A program made the position numbers and the translations under genes. A DNA stretch of 64,000 nt from Algorimicrobium hallyeonense (GTDB lineage: Bacteria > Bacteroidota > Bacteroidia > Flavobacteriales > Flavobacteriaceae): assembly GCF_042657385.1 (NCBI RefSeq), contig NZ_JBHSLA010000001.1, positions 434,001 to 498,000 of the forward strand, written 5' to 3'. Position 1 is the stretch's first letter; every line of letters starts with the position of its first letter. The notes under the pieces are model-generated. The model searched no databases. It worked only from the letters and a program-made list of their open reading frames with translations, and had not been told where the DNA came from. This document shows, piece by piece, positions 53,177 through 62,372 of the stretch.

Positions 53177-53878
53177 TTAATCCCTTTTTCTAACTGTACG
53201 TTGTTCAATACGTTTTTCGTAGTTTTTACCTTCAAAAATACGTTGCACAAAAATTCCAGGTATATGGATTTGGTTGGGATCTAGCTCGCCTACTGGCACT
53301 AATTCCTCTACCTCAATAACCGTTATTTTGGCTGCACCACACATATTGGGATTAAAGTTTCTGGCTGTTCCCTTAAAAATTAAATTTCCGGCCGCATCAC
53401 CTTTCCAAGCTTTTATAAAGGCAAAATCGGCTTTAAAGGCATGTTCTAATACATACATTTTACCATCAAATTCGCGGGTTTCTTTGCCTTCAGCTACTTC
53501 CGTACCATAACCAGCAGGTGTGTAAATAGCTGGAAAACCAGCTTGTGCTGCACGACAACGTTCAGCAAGCGTTCCTTGCGGAATTAATTCCACATCTAAT
53601 TCACCACTTAACATTTGACGTTCAAATTCATCATTTTCACCAACGTAAGATGAAATCATTTTGTTTATTTGGCGTTTGTGCAGCAATAATCCCAATCCGA
53701 AATCGTCCACACCAGCATTATTAGAAATACAGGTTAAACCTTTTACTTCCAATTCTACCAATTTGGCGATGCAGTTTTCTGGAATGCCGCTTAATCCAAA
53801 ACCACCAAACATAAAGGTCATATTATCGGTTACACCTTGCAAGGCTTCATTAATATTGGCAACTTGTTTATTAATCAT
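53177..53878 (-). CDS. scoA: 3-oxoacid CoA-transferase subunit A
   Basis: 233 aa from the ATG at 53878; a start ten residues upstream is possible but lacks family similarity. CoA-binding motif TFMFGGFGLSGIPENCI (about residues 20-36) and the central ISNNAGVDDFGLG and GTLAERCRAAQAGFPAIYTP are family signatures. The partner of subunit B at 52100-52753. The gap of 21 bp to the inserted four-helix gene suggests that all three are still one transcript. Confidence 0.94.
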   Translation of the reverse strand: MINKQVANINEALQGVTDNMTFMFGGFGLSGIPENCIAKLVELEVKGLTCISNNAGVDDFGLGLLLHKRQINKMISSYVGENDEFERQMLSGELDVELIPQGTLAERCRAAQAGFPAIYTPAGYGTEVAEGKETREFDGKMYVLEHAFKADFAFIKAWKGDAAGNLIFKGTARNFNPNMCGAAKITVIEVEELVPVGELDPNQIHIPGIFVQRIFEGKNYEKRIEQRTVRKRD

Positions 53879-53913
53879 AATCTGTTTTTTTGCTTCCGAA
53901 AAATACAAAATAA

Positions 53914-53941
53914 AAAAGCCATTCGGAAGGGAATGGCTTTT
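53914..53941 (-). terminator. Terminator of the PBP1A operon
   Basis: An 11-bp perfect stem, AAAAGCCATTC/GAATGGCTTTT, encloses a 6-nt loop. On the minus strand it is followed by TTTTTTATTTT. Confidence 0.85.
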
Positions 53942-53964
53942 GAAATTTAATGGATTATTTATTA

Positions 53965-56301
53965 TTAAAAATCCAATTCATCCGGAATTTCTTCCGACGG
54001 AACGGTTTCATCACCTGCTTCCACATAATCATCACAATCTACTTGAATGGTTAAATCTTTTGGTGCTTCAAAATCGCTTGTAGAAATTCCCAAATCTTCA
54101 TCGTCAATACAACTCCGCATGTACATGCCCCAAATTGGTAATGCCATAGCAGCGCCTTGACCATAAGTAATGGTTTTAAAGTGTGTAGCCCGATCTTCTG
54201 CACCAACCCAAACGCCTGTTACCAAATTTGGTACCATACCCATAAACCAACCATCACTTTGGTTTTGCGTAGTTCCTGTTTTTCCTGCTATCGGGTTTTT
54301 AAATTCATAAGGGTACCCTGTAATAATTTCGGGGTAAACACCAGTTTTAGGCATCCAAGTTCGTCTTAAACGCGCTCCAGAACCTACTCTAGTTACACCT
54401 TCCATTAATTTAACGGTTACATATGCGGTTTCTGCGCTAATAACATCGCGTGATTCTGGTGTAAATTGGTATAAAACGGTTCCGTTTTTATCTTCTATAT
54501 GCGTTACCATAACCGGTTTGGTATAAACACCTTGATTAGCAAACGTTGAGTACGCTGCCACCATTTCATAAACGCTTAAATCTGCGGTTCCTAATCCTAT
54601 GGAAGGAACTGCTGGAATATTTGATTCTACACCTAATTTTTCAACTAAATCTATAACAGGCTGCGGACCCACTTTATCCATTAAACGTGCCGTAATGGTA
54701 TTTACTGAATTTGCTAAAGCGGCTTGAAGCGTTACTTCTCCGCCATAATTACCATCGGAATTTTTTGGTGTCCAAGGTTCTGGATTTCCAAATTTCAGAG
54801 CTTCAATAGTGATTTGCGATTGTGGCATTTTATAACAAGGTGATAAATGCAATTGATCTATAGCTGTAGCGTAAACAAACGGTTTGAACGTAGAACCTAC
54901 TTGACGTTTACTTTGTTTAACATGATCATATTGAAAATGTCTATAATTCATACCACCAACCCATGCTTTTACATGACCGGTTAAAGGATCCATAGACATC
55001 ATACCTGGATGCAAGAATTTCTTATAATAACGCATAGAATCCATGGGTTTCATAATGGTATCTATTTCGCCTTTCCATGAAAAAATAGACATGGCTGTTG
55101 GTTTATCAAAAGACGCTATAATTTCTTTATCGCTTTTTCCATCTTTTTTCATAACACGCCAACGCTCTGATTGGCGCATACCACGATTCATTAAGGATTC
55201 AATTTCATTTTTATCTAAATCTAAAAACGGTGCCGTTGGGTTGCGTTCTGGTGTGTTTTGATTATCAAATTCGGCCTGTAATCTTGGCATGTGTCTTTGA
55301 ACAGCTTCTTCAGCATAGTTTTGCATGCGCGAATCAATTGTGGTGTATACTTTTAAACCATCGCCATATAAATTATATTTCTCACCGTCTGGTTTAGGAT
55401 TGTTTCTAATCCAATCTTTCATAAAGCCATCTAAATATGCTCGGAAATAGGTAGCAATGCCATCCCTGTGTGATTGTGGCGAATAGCGTAAACCTAATTC
55501 TAACGCTTTTAATGAATCGCTAGTTTTTGTGTTAATATAATCATACTTTTCCATTTGATTTAAAACCACATTTCGGCGGTTTCTAGTTCCTATAGGATTT
55601 CTATGGTCACGTGGATTGTATAAGGATGAGTTTTTAAACATCCCGACCAACATAGCAGATTCTTTTATATCTAATTCATTCGGTTCCTTATCAAAATAAA
55701 TGCTAGCTGCCGAACGAATTCCGTCAGCATTATTCCCAAAATCATAAATATTAAAATACATGGCAATAATTTCTTCTTTAGTATATTGACGTTCCAGCTT
55801 GATGGCTATTATCCATTCCTTAACTTTTTGGAGTACGCGTTCTGCAATATTTGAAGAGCCTTCGCCATGGAATAACTGTTTAGCCAATTGTTGAGAAATA
55901 GTACTGGCACCACCTCCGCTACCTAATTTTACCACAGCACGCAGTGTTCCACGTGCATCAACACCGGAATGCTCATAAAAACGCGCATCTTCGGTTGCTA
56001 CTAGAGCATCTACTAAATGTTTTGGGAGTTCATCAAAACTCACCGGCGTCCGATTGTCATTGAAGTAAAATTTACCCAATGTTTTTCCATCTGAAGAAAT
56101 AATTTCAGTGGCTAAATTTGTTTTGGGATTCTCCAAAACAGTATGATCTGGCAATGCACCAAAAACGCCCCATGACGCCAATAAAAACATTAATACAACA
56201 GCAGAAATGCCACCTAAAAATAACGTCCAAAACCAACGCACATATTTTTGAAACCCGTTGGACGTATTTGCTTGTTTTTTTGCTTGTTTCTTTTTTGCCA
56301 T
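53965..56301 (-). CDS. Bifunctional penicillin-binding protein 1A
   Basis: 778 aa. A membrane anchor (about 22-42) leads to the GT51 glycosyltransferase with catalytic Glu104 in ATEDARFYEHSGVD and STISQQLAKQLF. The transpeptidase follows, with Ser470 and Lys473 in VGSTFKPFVY, SVN in LANSVNTITA and KTG in GKTGTTQNQSDGW. It polymerises and cross-links peptidoglycan outside the inner membrane. It ends with a short acidic tail (EEIPDELDF). It is the third gene of a run PSP1-gldH-PBP1A on the minus strand. Confidence 0.95.
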   Translation of the reverse strand: MAKKKQAKKQANTSNGFQKYVRWFWTLFLGGISAVVLMFLLASWGVFGALPDHTVLENPKTNLATEIISSDGKTLGKFYFNDNRTPVSFDELPKHLVDALVATEDARFYEHSGVDARGTLRAVVKLGSGGGASTISQQLAKQLFHGEGSSNIAERVLQKVKEWIIAIKLERQYTKEEIIAMYFNIYDFGNNADGIRSAASIYFDKEPNELDIKESAMLVGMFKNSSLYNPRDHRNPIGTRNRRNVVLNQMEKYDYINTKTSDSLKALELGLRYSPQSHRDGIATYFRAYLDGFMKDWIRNNPKPDGEKYNLYGDGLKVYTTIDSRMQNYAEEAVQRHMPRLQAEFDNQNTPERNPTAPFLDLDKNEIESLMNRGMRQSERWRVMKKDGKSDKEIIASFDKPTAMSIFSWKGEIDTIMKPMDSMRYYKKFLHPGMMSMDPLTGHVKAWVGGMNYRHFQYDHVKQSKRQVGSTFKPFVYATAIDQLHLSPCYKMPQSQITIEALKFGNPEPWTPKNSDGNYGGEVTLQAALANSVNTITARLMDKVGPQPVIDLVEKLGVESNIPAVPSIGLGTADLSVYEMVAAYSTFANQGVYTKPVMVTHIEDKNGTVLYQFTPESRDVISAETAYVTVKLMEGVTRVGSGARLRRTWMPKTGVYPEIITGYPYEFKNPIAGKTGTTQNQSDGWFMGMVPNLVTGVWVGAEDRATHFKTITYGQGAAMALPIWGMYMRSCIDDEDLGISTSDFEAPKDLTIQVDCDDYVEAGDETVPSEEIPDELDF

Positions 56302-56328
56302 TGTATAAATACTAATTGATACTGGAAT

Positions 56329-56832
56329 TTAATTTTTTGGTTCTATTGGGTGCTCAATTCTAAAGCCTACTTCTGTAATCCCTTCTAAATTTATAACGCC
56401 ATTAACCTTGCCATTTTCACGCATGGCTTGTTGAATTTTTATTTGATAGTCGCCTGATTCACTAAAAACAACCCCTTCTTTATACCATAATTTGCTTTCT
56501 TTTACATCTGTAAAACCAGTACCTAAAAGTTCGCCATTAGGTTTTGCCATTCTATATTGCAAGGTATCCTTGATTACCTTTCCGTTTGGAAAATCCATTT
56601 CAACAATTAAATAGAGATTATTAAATGGGTAATCGTTATTATTACGCAAATTAACAAACAAGTTATACGGGTTAATAGAGTCTGGTGCTTGAAATTTAAA
56701 TTGCACCACAGAGTCTTTATGCCATGTATTTGGAACCGATTTGTAGGTGTCGTAAACCCGGTTAGAATCGCATGAAGTTACTCCCAAAAACGCCATAACA
56801 GCTATTAACATCAAAAATTTATTTGGCATCAT
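56329..56832 (-). CDS. gldH: Gliding motility lipoprotein GldH
   Basis: 167 aa from ATG 56832 (or the adjacent ATG 56829). Lipoprotein signal ending LGVTSC, so the modified Cys is near residue 20. The mature domain (VVQFKFQAPDSINPYNLFVNLRNNNDYPFNNLYL) is the GldH family fold. GldH is required for T9SS-dependent gliding and secretion in Flavobacterium johnsoniae, which fits the four T9SS substrates in this window. The start overlaps the end of the PSP1 gene by about 14 bp. Confidence 0.92.
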   Translation of the reverse strand: MMPNKFLMLIAVMAFLGVTSCDSNRVYDTYKSVPNTWHKDSVVQFKFQAPDSINPYNLFVNLRNNNDYPFNNLYLIVEMDFPNGKVIKDTLQYRMAKPNGELLGTGFTDVKESKLWYKEGVVFSESGDYQIKIQQAMRENGKVNGVINLEGITEVGFRIEHPIEPKN

Positions 56833-58177
56833 TGGAATCGTTCTTTTTACCTTGTGGCTTACGTCTTTTATTTGGCTTATTCGGTTTATTAGCACCTGCT
56901 TTAATATTCGTATTAGTGTCTTTATTTACCGTTTCTTTTCTAGGTTTAGGTCTATTTCTAGGCTTAGGCTTATTAGCTTTTGGTCTGTTTCCATCTTTGG
57001 CTTGTGCATCCTTATTGGTTGCTTTAGCTCTGTTTGGCGGTCTGTTTCCCTTTCGGTTATTACTTTTACGTTTTTTATTGTGTTTTGGACTATCAAAACG
57101 TGTTAAACTATCTTGTCCTACAACGTTTTCATATTCACTTTTAGTATCTTTTATTAATTCAACCGCATACTCTTCTAAACTTGCCGGCTTTTTCTTCTCT
57201 TTATTAAGCGCAATAATTTCATTGGCTTGAGCCGTTGTAATTAAATGCCAATTCATCCATTCACCTTCGTATGCATACCACATGTGACCTTTAAAAATAT
57301 CTGTTTTTTGGCAAACAGCTGTCCCTTTTTCTGTATAGAGTTTTATTTCGGTTTTTGGAAAATCTTTAAGCGCATCCAAATAGGTATCCAATTCATAATT
57401 TAAACAGCATTTTAATTTACCACACTGCCCAGCAAGTTTTAACGGATTTAATGATAATTGCTGATACCGTGCAGCTGATGTACTTACCGAACGAAAATCT
57501 GTTAACCAGGTAGAACAACATAATTCCCGACCACAAGAACCTATACCTCCTAAACGCGAGGCTTCTTGACGGAAACCAACTTGTTTCATTTCAATACGGG
57601 TTTTGAACTCTTTGGCAAATAGTTTAATTAGCTCTCTAAAGTCCACACGCTCTTCTGCTGTATAGTAAAAAGTAGCCTTGCTACCATCACCTTGATATTC
57701 TATATCTGAAATTTTCATGTGTAATTTCAAATCGATAGCAAACTGACGTGCTTTCACTTTCATAGGCTCTTCTAAATCACGAGCATCAGACCAAATATCT
57801 ATATCTTTTTGTGAAGCTTTTCGGTATATTTTGAAAAATTCCGGATCTGTTTCCGAAACTTTTTTACGTTTCATTTGTACACGTACTAATTCACCTGTTA
57901 ACGTAACCATACCAATATCGTGACCATACTCCGCCTGGGTTGCCACAATATCCCCTATACTTAAAGTTAAATTTTCTGTATTTTTATAATAGTGTTTTCG
58001 TCCGTTTTTAAAACGAACCTCAACCCAATTAAATGGTTCTTGACCATTAGGTAGTGTCATATTTGCTAGCCAATCAAATACCGTTAATTTATTACAACTA
58101 TCTGTGCCACAGGTACCATTGTTTTTACAACCTTTTGGTTGTCCATCTTTGCCTGTTGAGCAAGTGTTACAACTCAT
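56819..58177 (-). CDS. PSP1/RicT-like protein with basic C-terminal tail
   Basis: 452 aa. N-terminal Cys-rich region (CNTCSTGKDGQPKGCKNNG), then the PSP1 domain (about 85-290) with the conserved Cys pairs GSCGRELCCSTWL and GQCGKLKCCLNYE. In Bacillus subtilis RicT (YaaT) binds Fe-S clusters with RicA and RicF and promotes mRNA processing. The last 95 residues are Lys/Arg/Pro/Asn-rich and low complexity, likely for RNA binding. It is followed by gldH (overlapping) and PBP1A, the usual flavobacterial order. Confidence 0.92.
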   Translation of the reverse strand: MSCNTCSTGKDGQPKGCKNNGTCGTDSCNKLTVFDWLANMTLPNGQEPFNWVEVRFKNGRKHYYKNTENLTLSIGDIVATQAEYGHDIGMVTLTGELVRVQMKRKKVSETDPEFFKIYRKASQKDIDIWSDARDLEEPMKVKARQFAIDLKLHMKISDIEYQGDGSKATFYYTAEERVDFRELIKLFAKEFKTRIEMKQVGFRQEASRLGGIGSCGRELCCSTWLTDFRSVSTSAARYQQLSLNPLKLAGQCGKLKCCLNYELDTYLDALKDFPKTEIKLYTEKGTAVCQKTDIFKGHMWYAYEGEWMNWHLITTAQANEIIALNKEKKKPASLEEYAVELIKDTKSEYENVVGQDSLTRFDSPKHNKKRKSNNRKGNRPPNRAKATNKDAQAKDGNRPKANKPKPRNRPKPRKETVNKDTNTNIKAGANKPNKPNKRRKPQGKKNDSNDAK

Positions 58178-58448
58178 AATTTATATATATATAGATTCTG
58201 AAAACCTAAATGCCTTCAGAAGACGATTAATAATCCTTTTAAAGATGTAAAGATAAGATTATTTATTAAGTTAAATAATATATGATATATGCGGGTTTTA
58301 AAAATAATAAACTATCTTTATGTATTGATTGCTAGTTGTTTAAAATTTATTTTTTTAAATTAAAGCACATTATTAAGCTTTTGTTTTTTTTAATACTCCC
58401 CATTTCTTTTTTTTTAGATCGTACTATAAACCACTTAAAACTTTAATT

Positions 58449-59864
58449 ATGAAATCTAATTTTACGTACGCCATTTTTATTAGTTTTTTAATATTCTCGT
58501 TTAACAAGACCTATTCTCAAGATTTTATGTCTGGAAAAGGAGATACTGAATTCATTTTTAATGAAGCTAAAATACCTTGTTTAACAGTCGCACAAAGAGA
58601 ACAGATTAAAAGCCAATTACAGTATAATGTGAATGTATTAAAACAACAAAATAAATTAGCTTACAATGAAGCCCATAAAGTTGGTGGTCATGTATTGTTT
58701 GCATGGCCGCTGCAACAGGCACCTGCCTTTAATTACAATGATACGTGGGCCATTTCTGGATATGTAGATCACAATACAGCTTTCCCCAATCAATTATTAG
58801 ACTATAATTGTGGAAGCATTACCTATGATACTGCTTCTGGTTATAATCATCAAGGTTTAGATATTTATTTGTGGCCATTTTCTTGGAAACAAATGGATGA
58901 TTCTCAAACAGAAATTATTGCAGCTGCGGCTGGTCAAATTATAAATAAAGGCGATGGTCAGTTTGATAGAAGTTGTAATTTTAATAATAATACTTGGAAC
59001 GCCGTTTATGTACAGCACAATGATGGAAGTATTGCTTGGTATGGCCATATGAAAAACGGCTCTGTGACTTCAAAAAATATTGGAGATATGGTTTCTGTTG
59101 GTGAGGTTCTTGGAACCGTAGGTAGTTCCGGTAACTCCACGGGTCCACATTTACATTTTGAAGTTTATACAGACAATAGCTACACACAACTTATAGACCC
59201 CTATTATGGCAATTGTAATAGTATGAATGTGGATTCTTGGTGGTTAAACCAAAAACCATATAGTAATCCAAACATTAATGCTGCCTTAACGCATACTGAT
59301 AATCCTATTGTATTTCCAACTTGTCCAACCGCAGAAACAACTTATGAAAGCAACACGTTTGAACTAGGCGATACCATTTACTTAACGGCCTTTTTAAGAG
59401 ATCAGGTAGCAGGAACCAATTTAAGCGTCCAGATTTTAAGACCTGATAACTCCTCCTTTTATAGTTCTTCCTTTAATACAACTACAACTAGTTCTTCTTG
59501 GTATTATTATTGGTATTTCAATTCTTTTGATGCCATTGGTGATTGGAAATGGCAAGTTACATACGAAGGGCAAACGGTAACACATTTGTTTACGATTCAA
59601 ACGCTTGATATTGATGAAAATGAATTACAAACCGTTGCTGTTTATCCAAATCCAACGACAAGTAATATTTATATTTCTTCAGGAAATCAGATTATAACAA
59701 AAGTAAAAATAGTTGATATTCATGGTAAAATAATCAAAACTATAACTAATAACGTTGATGGTGTTACAACTGTAAATTTAGAGGATATTTCTAACGGGCT
59801 TTATTTTTTAAGCCTTGAAAGTACTACAAATCAGAAGAAAACTATCAAAGTTATAAAAGCGTAA
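58449..59864 (+). CDS. Secreted M23 peptidase with T9SS sorting domain
   Basis: 471 aa. Signal peptide (1-23), then the LytM/lysostaphin-type domain with zinc ligands H134 and D138 (HQGLD) and H234/H236 (GPHLHFE). It resembles LasA-like enzymes that cut glycine bonds in peptidoglycan or elastin. A beta region follows, then a type A T9SS domain (about 395-471, VYPNPTTSNIYIS to KKTIKVIKA). It probably attacks other bacteria's walls or proteins outside the cell. Its stop codon abuts the stop codon of the opposite-strand radical SAM gene with no base between. Confidence 0.92.
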   Translation: MKSNFTYAIFISFLIFSFNKTYSQDFMSGKGDTEFIFNEAKIPCLTVAQREQIKSQLQYNVNVLKQQNKLAYNEAHKVGGHVLFAWPLQQAPAFNYNDTWAISGYVDHNTAFPNQLLDYNCGSITYDTASGYNHQGLDIYLWPFSWKQMDDSQTEIIAAAAGQIINKGDGQFDRSCNFNNNTWNAVYVQHNDGSIAWYGHMKNGSVTSKNIGDMVSVGEVLGTVGSSGNSTGPHLHFEVYTDNSYTQLIDPYYGNCNSMNVDSWWLNQKPYSNPNINAALTHTDNPIVFPTCPTAETTYESNTFELGDTIYLTAFLRDQVAGTNLSVQILRPDNSSFYSSSFNTTTTSSSWYYYWYFNSFDAIGDWKWQVTYEGQTVTHLFTIQTLDIDENELQTVAVYPNPTTSNIYISSGNQIITKVKIVDIHGKIIKTITNNVDGVTTVNLEDISNGLYFLSLESTTNQKKTIKVIKA

Positions 59865-60872
59865 TTATGAATTAAATTCAATTTCATAATTCAACCGATT
59901 AGAAGCCGACTTTAATTCTGTTTTCGATTTAAAAATATTGCGAAACAAGAGCTTATTCCATCCAATTTTTTTGGAATAGCTATTAAAGCTTTCTTCCTGC
60001 CAATTAAAGCCTTCACGCCAAAATTTTTGTGGAGAAACATAGCAAAATGTATAATCGAAAATAAAGCTAGAATCGTTTATTTTATTGTGATTTGGTATGG
60101 TGTCAGACGCTAAAAGTGTTATATTATTAGCTTTACAACGCGCTTTAATTTGGTTAATAATTTTTGGGTAATCTGCTCTTAAAGTCTCTAAATCAAAATC
60201 GTTGTATTCGGTATTTCCAATTTTCTGAATCGGTCGAATTTGAAGTATATCAAAACTTTCGCCATTAAAATGCTCAAAGAAATCGGCTAATTCATAAAAA
60301 TTATCCTTGTTGAAGGTGTAATTGATACGTACTTTAAACTCATAGTGTTTTTTCAATTTTTCGAAAGCCTTGAATGCTGCATGAAATTTTTCGTAGCTGG
60401 CCTTTTTCATAAAGTTTTCATAGCTTTCCTTATGAACACCATGAAGGGAAATGGTAAATTCATTTAAACCAGCCTTTATTAGTGCTTCAATTTTTTCTTC
60501 GTCTAATAAATTGGCATTCGTAGTAATAGAAATATATGGAACGTTGTAAGCTTTTCCTAGCGCTACCACCTTCACCAAGTCCTTATATAAAGTTGGTTCT
60601 GTTCCACAACCAATTTGAAGTTTTAAAGCACGTTTAAAAATAGTTTGGGCAACTTGCTCCAATTCAGCTTCTTTAAACTGACCTTTTAGCGTTTTTACGT
60701 AATCCGCATCCGTAAAATAGCACATTTTACAACGCAGATTGCAAGCCATAACGGGATCTAAATTTACAGCCAAGTAGCGTTGATTAAACGTATGCAACAA
60801 ATAGAGGCCAAGAAATTTAATTCTGTGGCTTTTAATTTTTCTATTGAGTTGTAACAGTTTATAAATATTCAT
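59865..60872 (-). CDS. Radical SAM protein
   Basis: 335 aa. CxxxCxxC motif at C44, C48 and C51 (ACNLRCKMCYF) binds the catalytic [4Fe-4S] and SAM. Other elements are GCGTEPTLYKDLV and SITTNANLL (SAM/barrel motifs) and a C-terminal part with Cys in FDYTFCYVSPQKFW, perhaps for an auxiliary cluster. It belongs to the broad SPASM/MoaA-like group; the substrate is unknown. It follows the ferredoxin gene by 13 bp and so may receive electrons from it. Confidence 0.88.
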   Translation of the reverse strand: MNIYKLLQLNRKIKSHRIKFLGLYLLHTFNQRYLAVNLDPVMACNLRCKMCYFTDADYVKTLKGQFKEAELEQVAQTIFKRALKLQIGCGTEPTLYKDLVKVVALGKAYNVPYISITTNANLLDEEKIEALIKAGLNEFTISLHGVHKESYENFMKKASYEKFHAAFKAFEKLKKHYEFKVRINYTFNKDNFYELADFFEHFNGESFDILQIRPIQKIGNTEYNDFDLETLRADYPKIINQIKARCKANNITLLASDTIPNHNKINDSSFIFDYTFCYVSPQKFWREGFNWQEESFNSYSKKIGWNKLLFRNIFKSKTELKSASNRLNYEIEFNS

Positions 60873-60885
60873 TACGGGATGTTAA

Positions 60886-61116
60886 TCAATTATTTTTAAC
60901 GCTTATAATCTTGACAGGACACGCTTTTGATGCATTTTCACACGCTTCCAAGATGCTAAAATCGTTTGATTTTAAAGTGAAAAAACCTTTCTTTTCTATA
61001 GCGTGCAACAATACTGTTTTCCCGTCTTTTTTGGACATCTGGAATTGGTTTGGTGCCATTTCCACACAGTAATTGCAGCCAATACATTTATGCCGTTGTA
61101 AGGTAATAATTACCAT
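60886..61116 (-). CDS. Small [4Fe-4S] ferredoxin
   Basis: 76 aa. Cluster ligands CIGCNYC near residues 12-18 and the distal Cys in SKACPVKII near 69; one further Cys (CENA) lies just before it. This is the single-cluster ferredoxin pattern. It starts within the stop codon of the U32 gene (TAATG), so synthesis is coupled. It probably donates electrons to the U32 or radical SAM neighbours. Confidence 0.9.
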   Translation of the reverse strand: MVIITLQRHKCIGCNYCVEMAPNQFQMSKKDGKTVLLHAIEKKGFFTLKSNDFSILEACENASKACPVKIISVKNN

Positions 61117-62366
61117 TAGGCTTCTACTTTATTTTCAACAATTTTATACAATTTATCTGAAGGTCTTATTCTAAAATCCATAGGAACAGTCACTAAATCA
61201 CCTTTAGAACCTTTATCAGTCCTTGAATTGTTCACCATCAGTTCTGTTACTACCATTTCTTTAGCTCCAGTAGTTGGACCCGTAACTAAAATAGTATCTC
61301 CAACGGTTACATCAAAGGCTTCAATTTTAAATTCGCCTATTTTAGCTTTCGGGTAAAAATGTGTGCCTTTACCTATATACACCTTTTTTTGTGTAGCTTG
61401 AGACCCAGAACTATTGCTCCATTCGCCAAGTTTCTGACCTAAATAATAGCCACTCCAAAACCCACGATTGTAAACTTTTTCTAATTCCTGCATCCAGGAA
61501 ATAACCTTTTCTTTGTTATATGTGTCATTTGCAACACTATCTATAGCATCACGATAACATTTAATAACTTTTGCTACATACTCTGGTGCACGTCCTCGAC
61601 CTTCAATTTTCAAAACTTTAATTCCGGCGTCAACAATTTCATCAAGAAAATCTATAGTACACAAGTCCTTTGGAGACATAATGTACTCATTATCCAATTC
61701 CATTTCGAAACCTGTTTCTTGGTCTATAACGGTATATTTTTTTCGGCAATTTTGTTTGCAAGCTCCCCTGTTTGCTGAAGAATTATGCGAATGCAAACTC
61801 ATATAGCATTTTCCAGAAACAGCCATACAAAGCGCGCCATGACCAAAAATTTCAATCTCTATTAATCTACCAGAAGGCCCTTTTATTTGCTCTTTTTCTA
61901 TGTGTTCGGTTATTTTTTTTACTTGTCGCAAACTCAATTCACGACTCAACACCATGGTGTCTGCAAACATGGCATAAAATTTAACCGTTTCAATATTCGT
62001 GATGTTTAATTGGGTAGAAATATGCACTTCCATACCAAGCTCTCTAGCCGAAGAAATAACGGCCTGATCCATAGCAATAACTGCTGTAATATTAGCTTCC
62101 TTAGCTTGCTTTAATAAGGTTTTTACAATGGATAAATCGTGATCATAAATAATGGTATTTAACGTTAAGTAGGTTCTCACATTTTTGGCCTCACAACGTT
62201 TAGCTATTTCGGGTAAATCGGCAATGGTAAAATTAACCGTTGCACGAGCTCTCATATTTAACTGTTCTACACCAAAATAAACGGAATTGGCCCCATTATC
62301 TAAAGCAGCTTGAAGTGATTCAAAATTCCCTGCAGGTGCCATTAATTCTATATGCTGCATAATCAT
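61116..62366 (-). CDS. U32 peptidase-family protein, probable tRNA hydroxylation enzyme TrhP
   Basis: 416 aa (M3 at 62360 is an equally good start). Signature IELMAPAGNFESLQAALDNG at the N-terminus. The family Fe-S cysteines fit C-x6-C-x15-C-x3-C in ALCMAVSGKCYMSLH and GACKQNCRKKY (about residues 165-195). The C-terminal beta domain has VGDTILVTGPTTG. E. coli TrhP (YegQ) makes 5-hydroxyuridine at tRNA position 34 from prephenate without O2, and matches this pattern. Assignment to TrhP rather than another U32 subgroup is inferred, supported by the adjacent TrhO gene. Confidence 0.8.
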   Translation of the reverse strand: MIMQHIELMAPAGNFESLQAALDNGANSVYFGVEQLNMRARATVNFTIADLPEIAKRCEAKNVRTYLTLNTIIYDHDLSIVKTLLKQAKEANITAVIAMDQAVISSARELGMEVHISTQLNITNIETVKFYAMFADTMVLSRELSLRQVKKITEHIEKEQIKGPSGRLIEIEIFGHGALCMAVSGKCYMSLHSHNSSANRGACKQNCRKKYTVIDQETGFEMELDNEYIMSPKDLCTIDFLDEIVDAGIKVLKIEGRGRAPEYVAKVIKCYRDAIDSVANDTYNKEKVISWMQELEKVYNRGFWSGYYLGQKLGEWSNSSGSQATQKKVYIGKGTHFYPKAKIGEFKIEAFDVTVGDTILVTGPTTGAKEMVVTELMVNNSRTDKGSKGDLVTVPMDFRIRPSDKLYKIVENKVEA

Positions 62367-62372
62367 GAAATT

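Noticed and set aside
56823..57230. 135-codon hydrophobic, Leu/Phe-rich plus-strand frame
   Set aside because: It is the complement of the Lys/Asn/Pro-rich tail of the PSP1 protein, which automatically gives a hydrophobic string.
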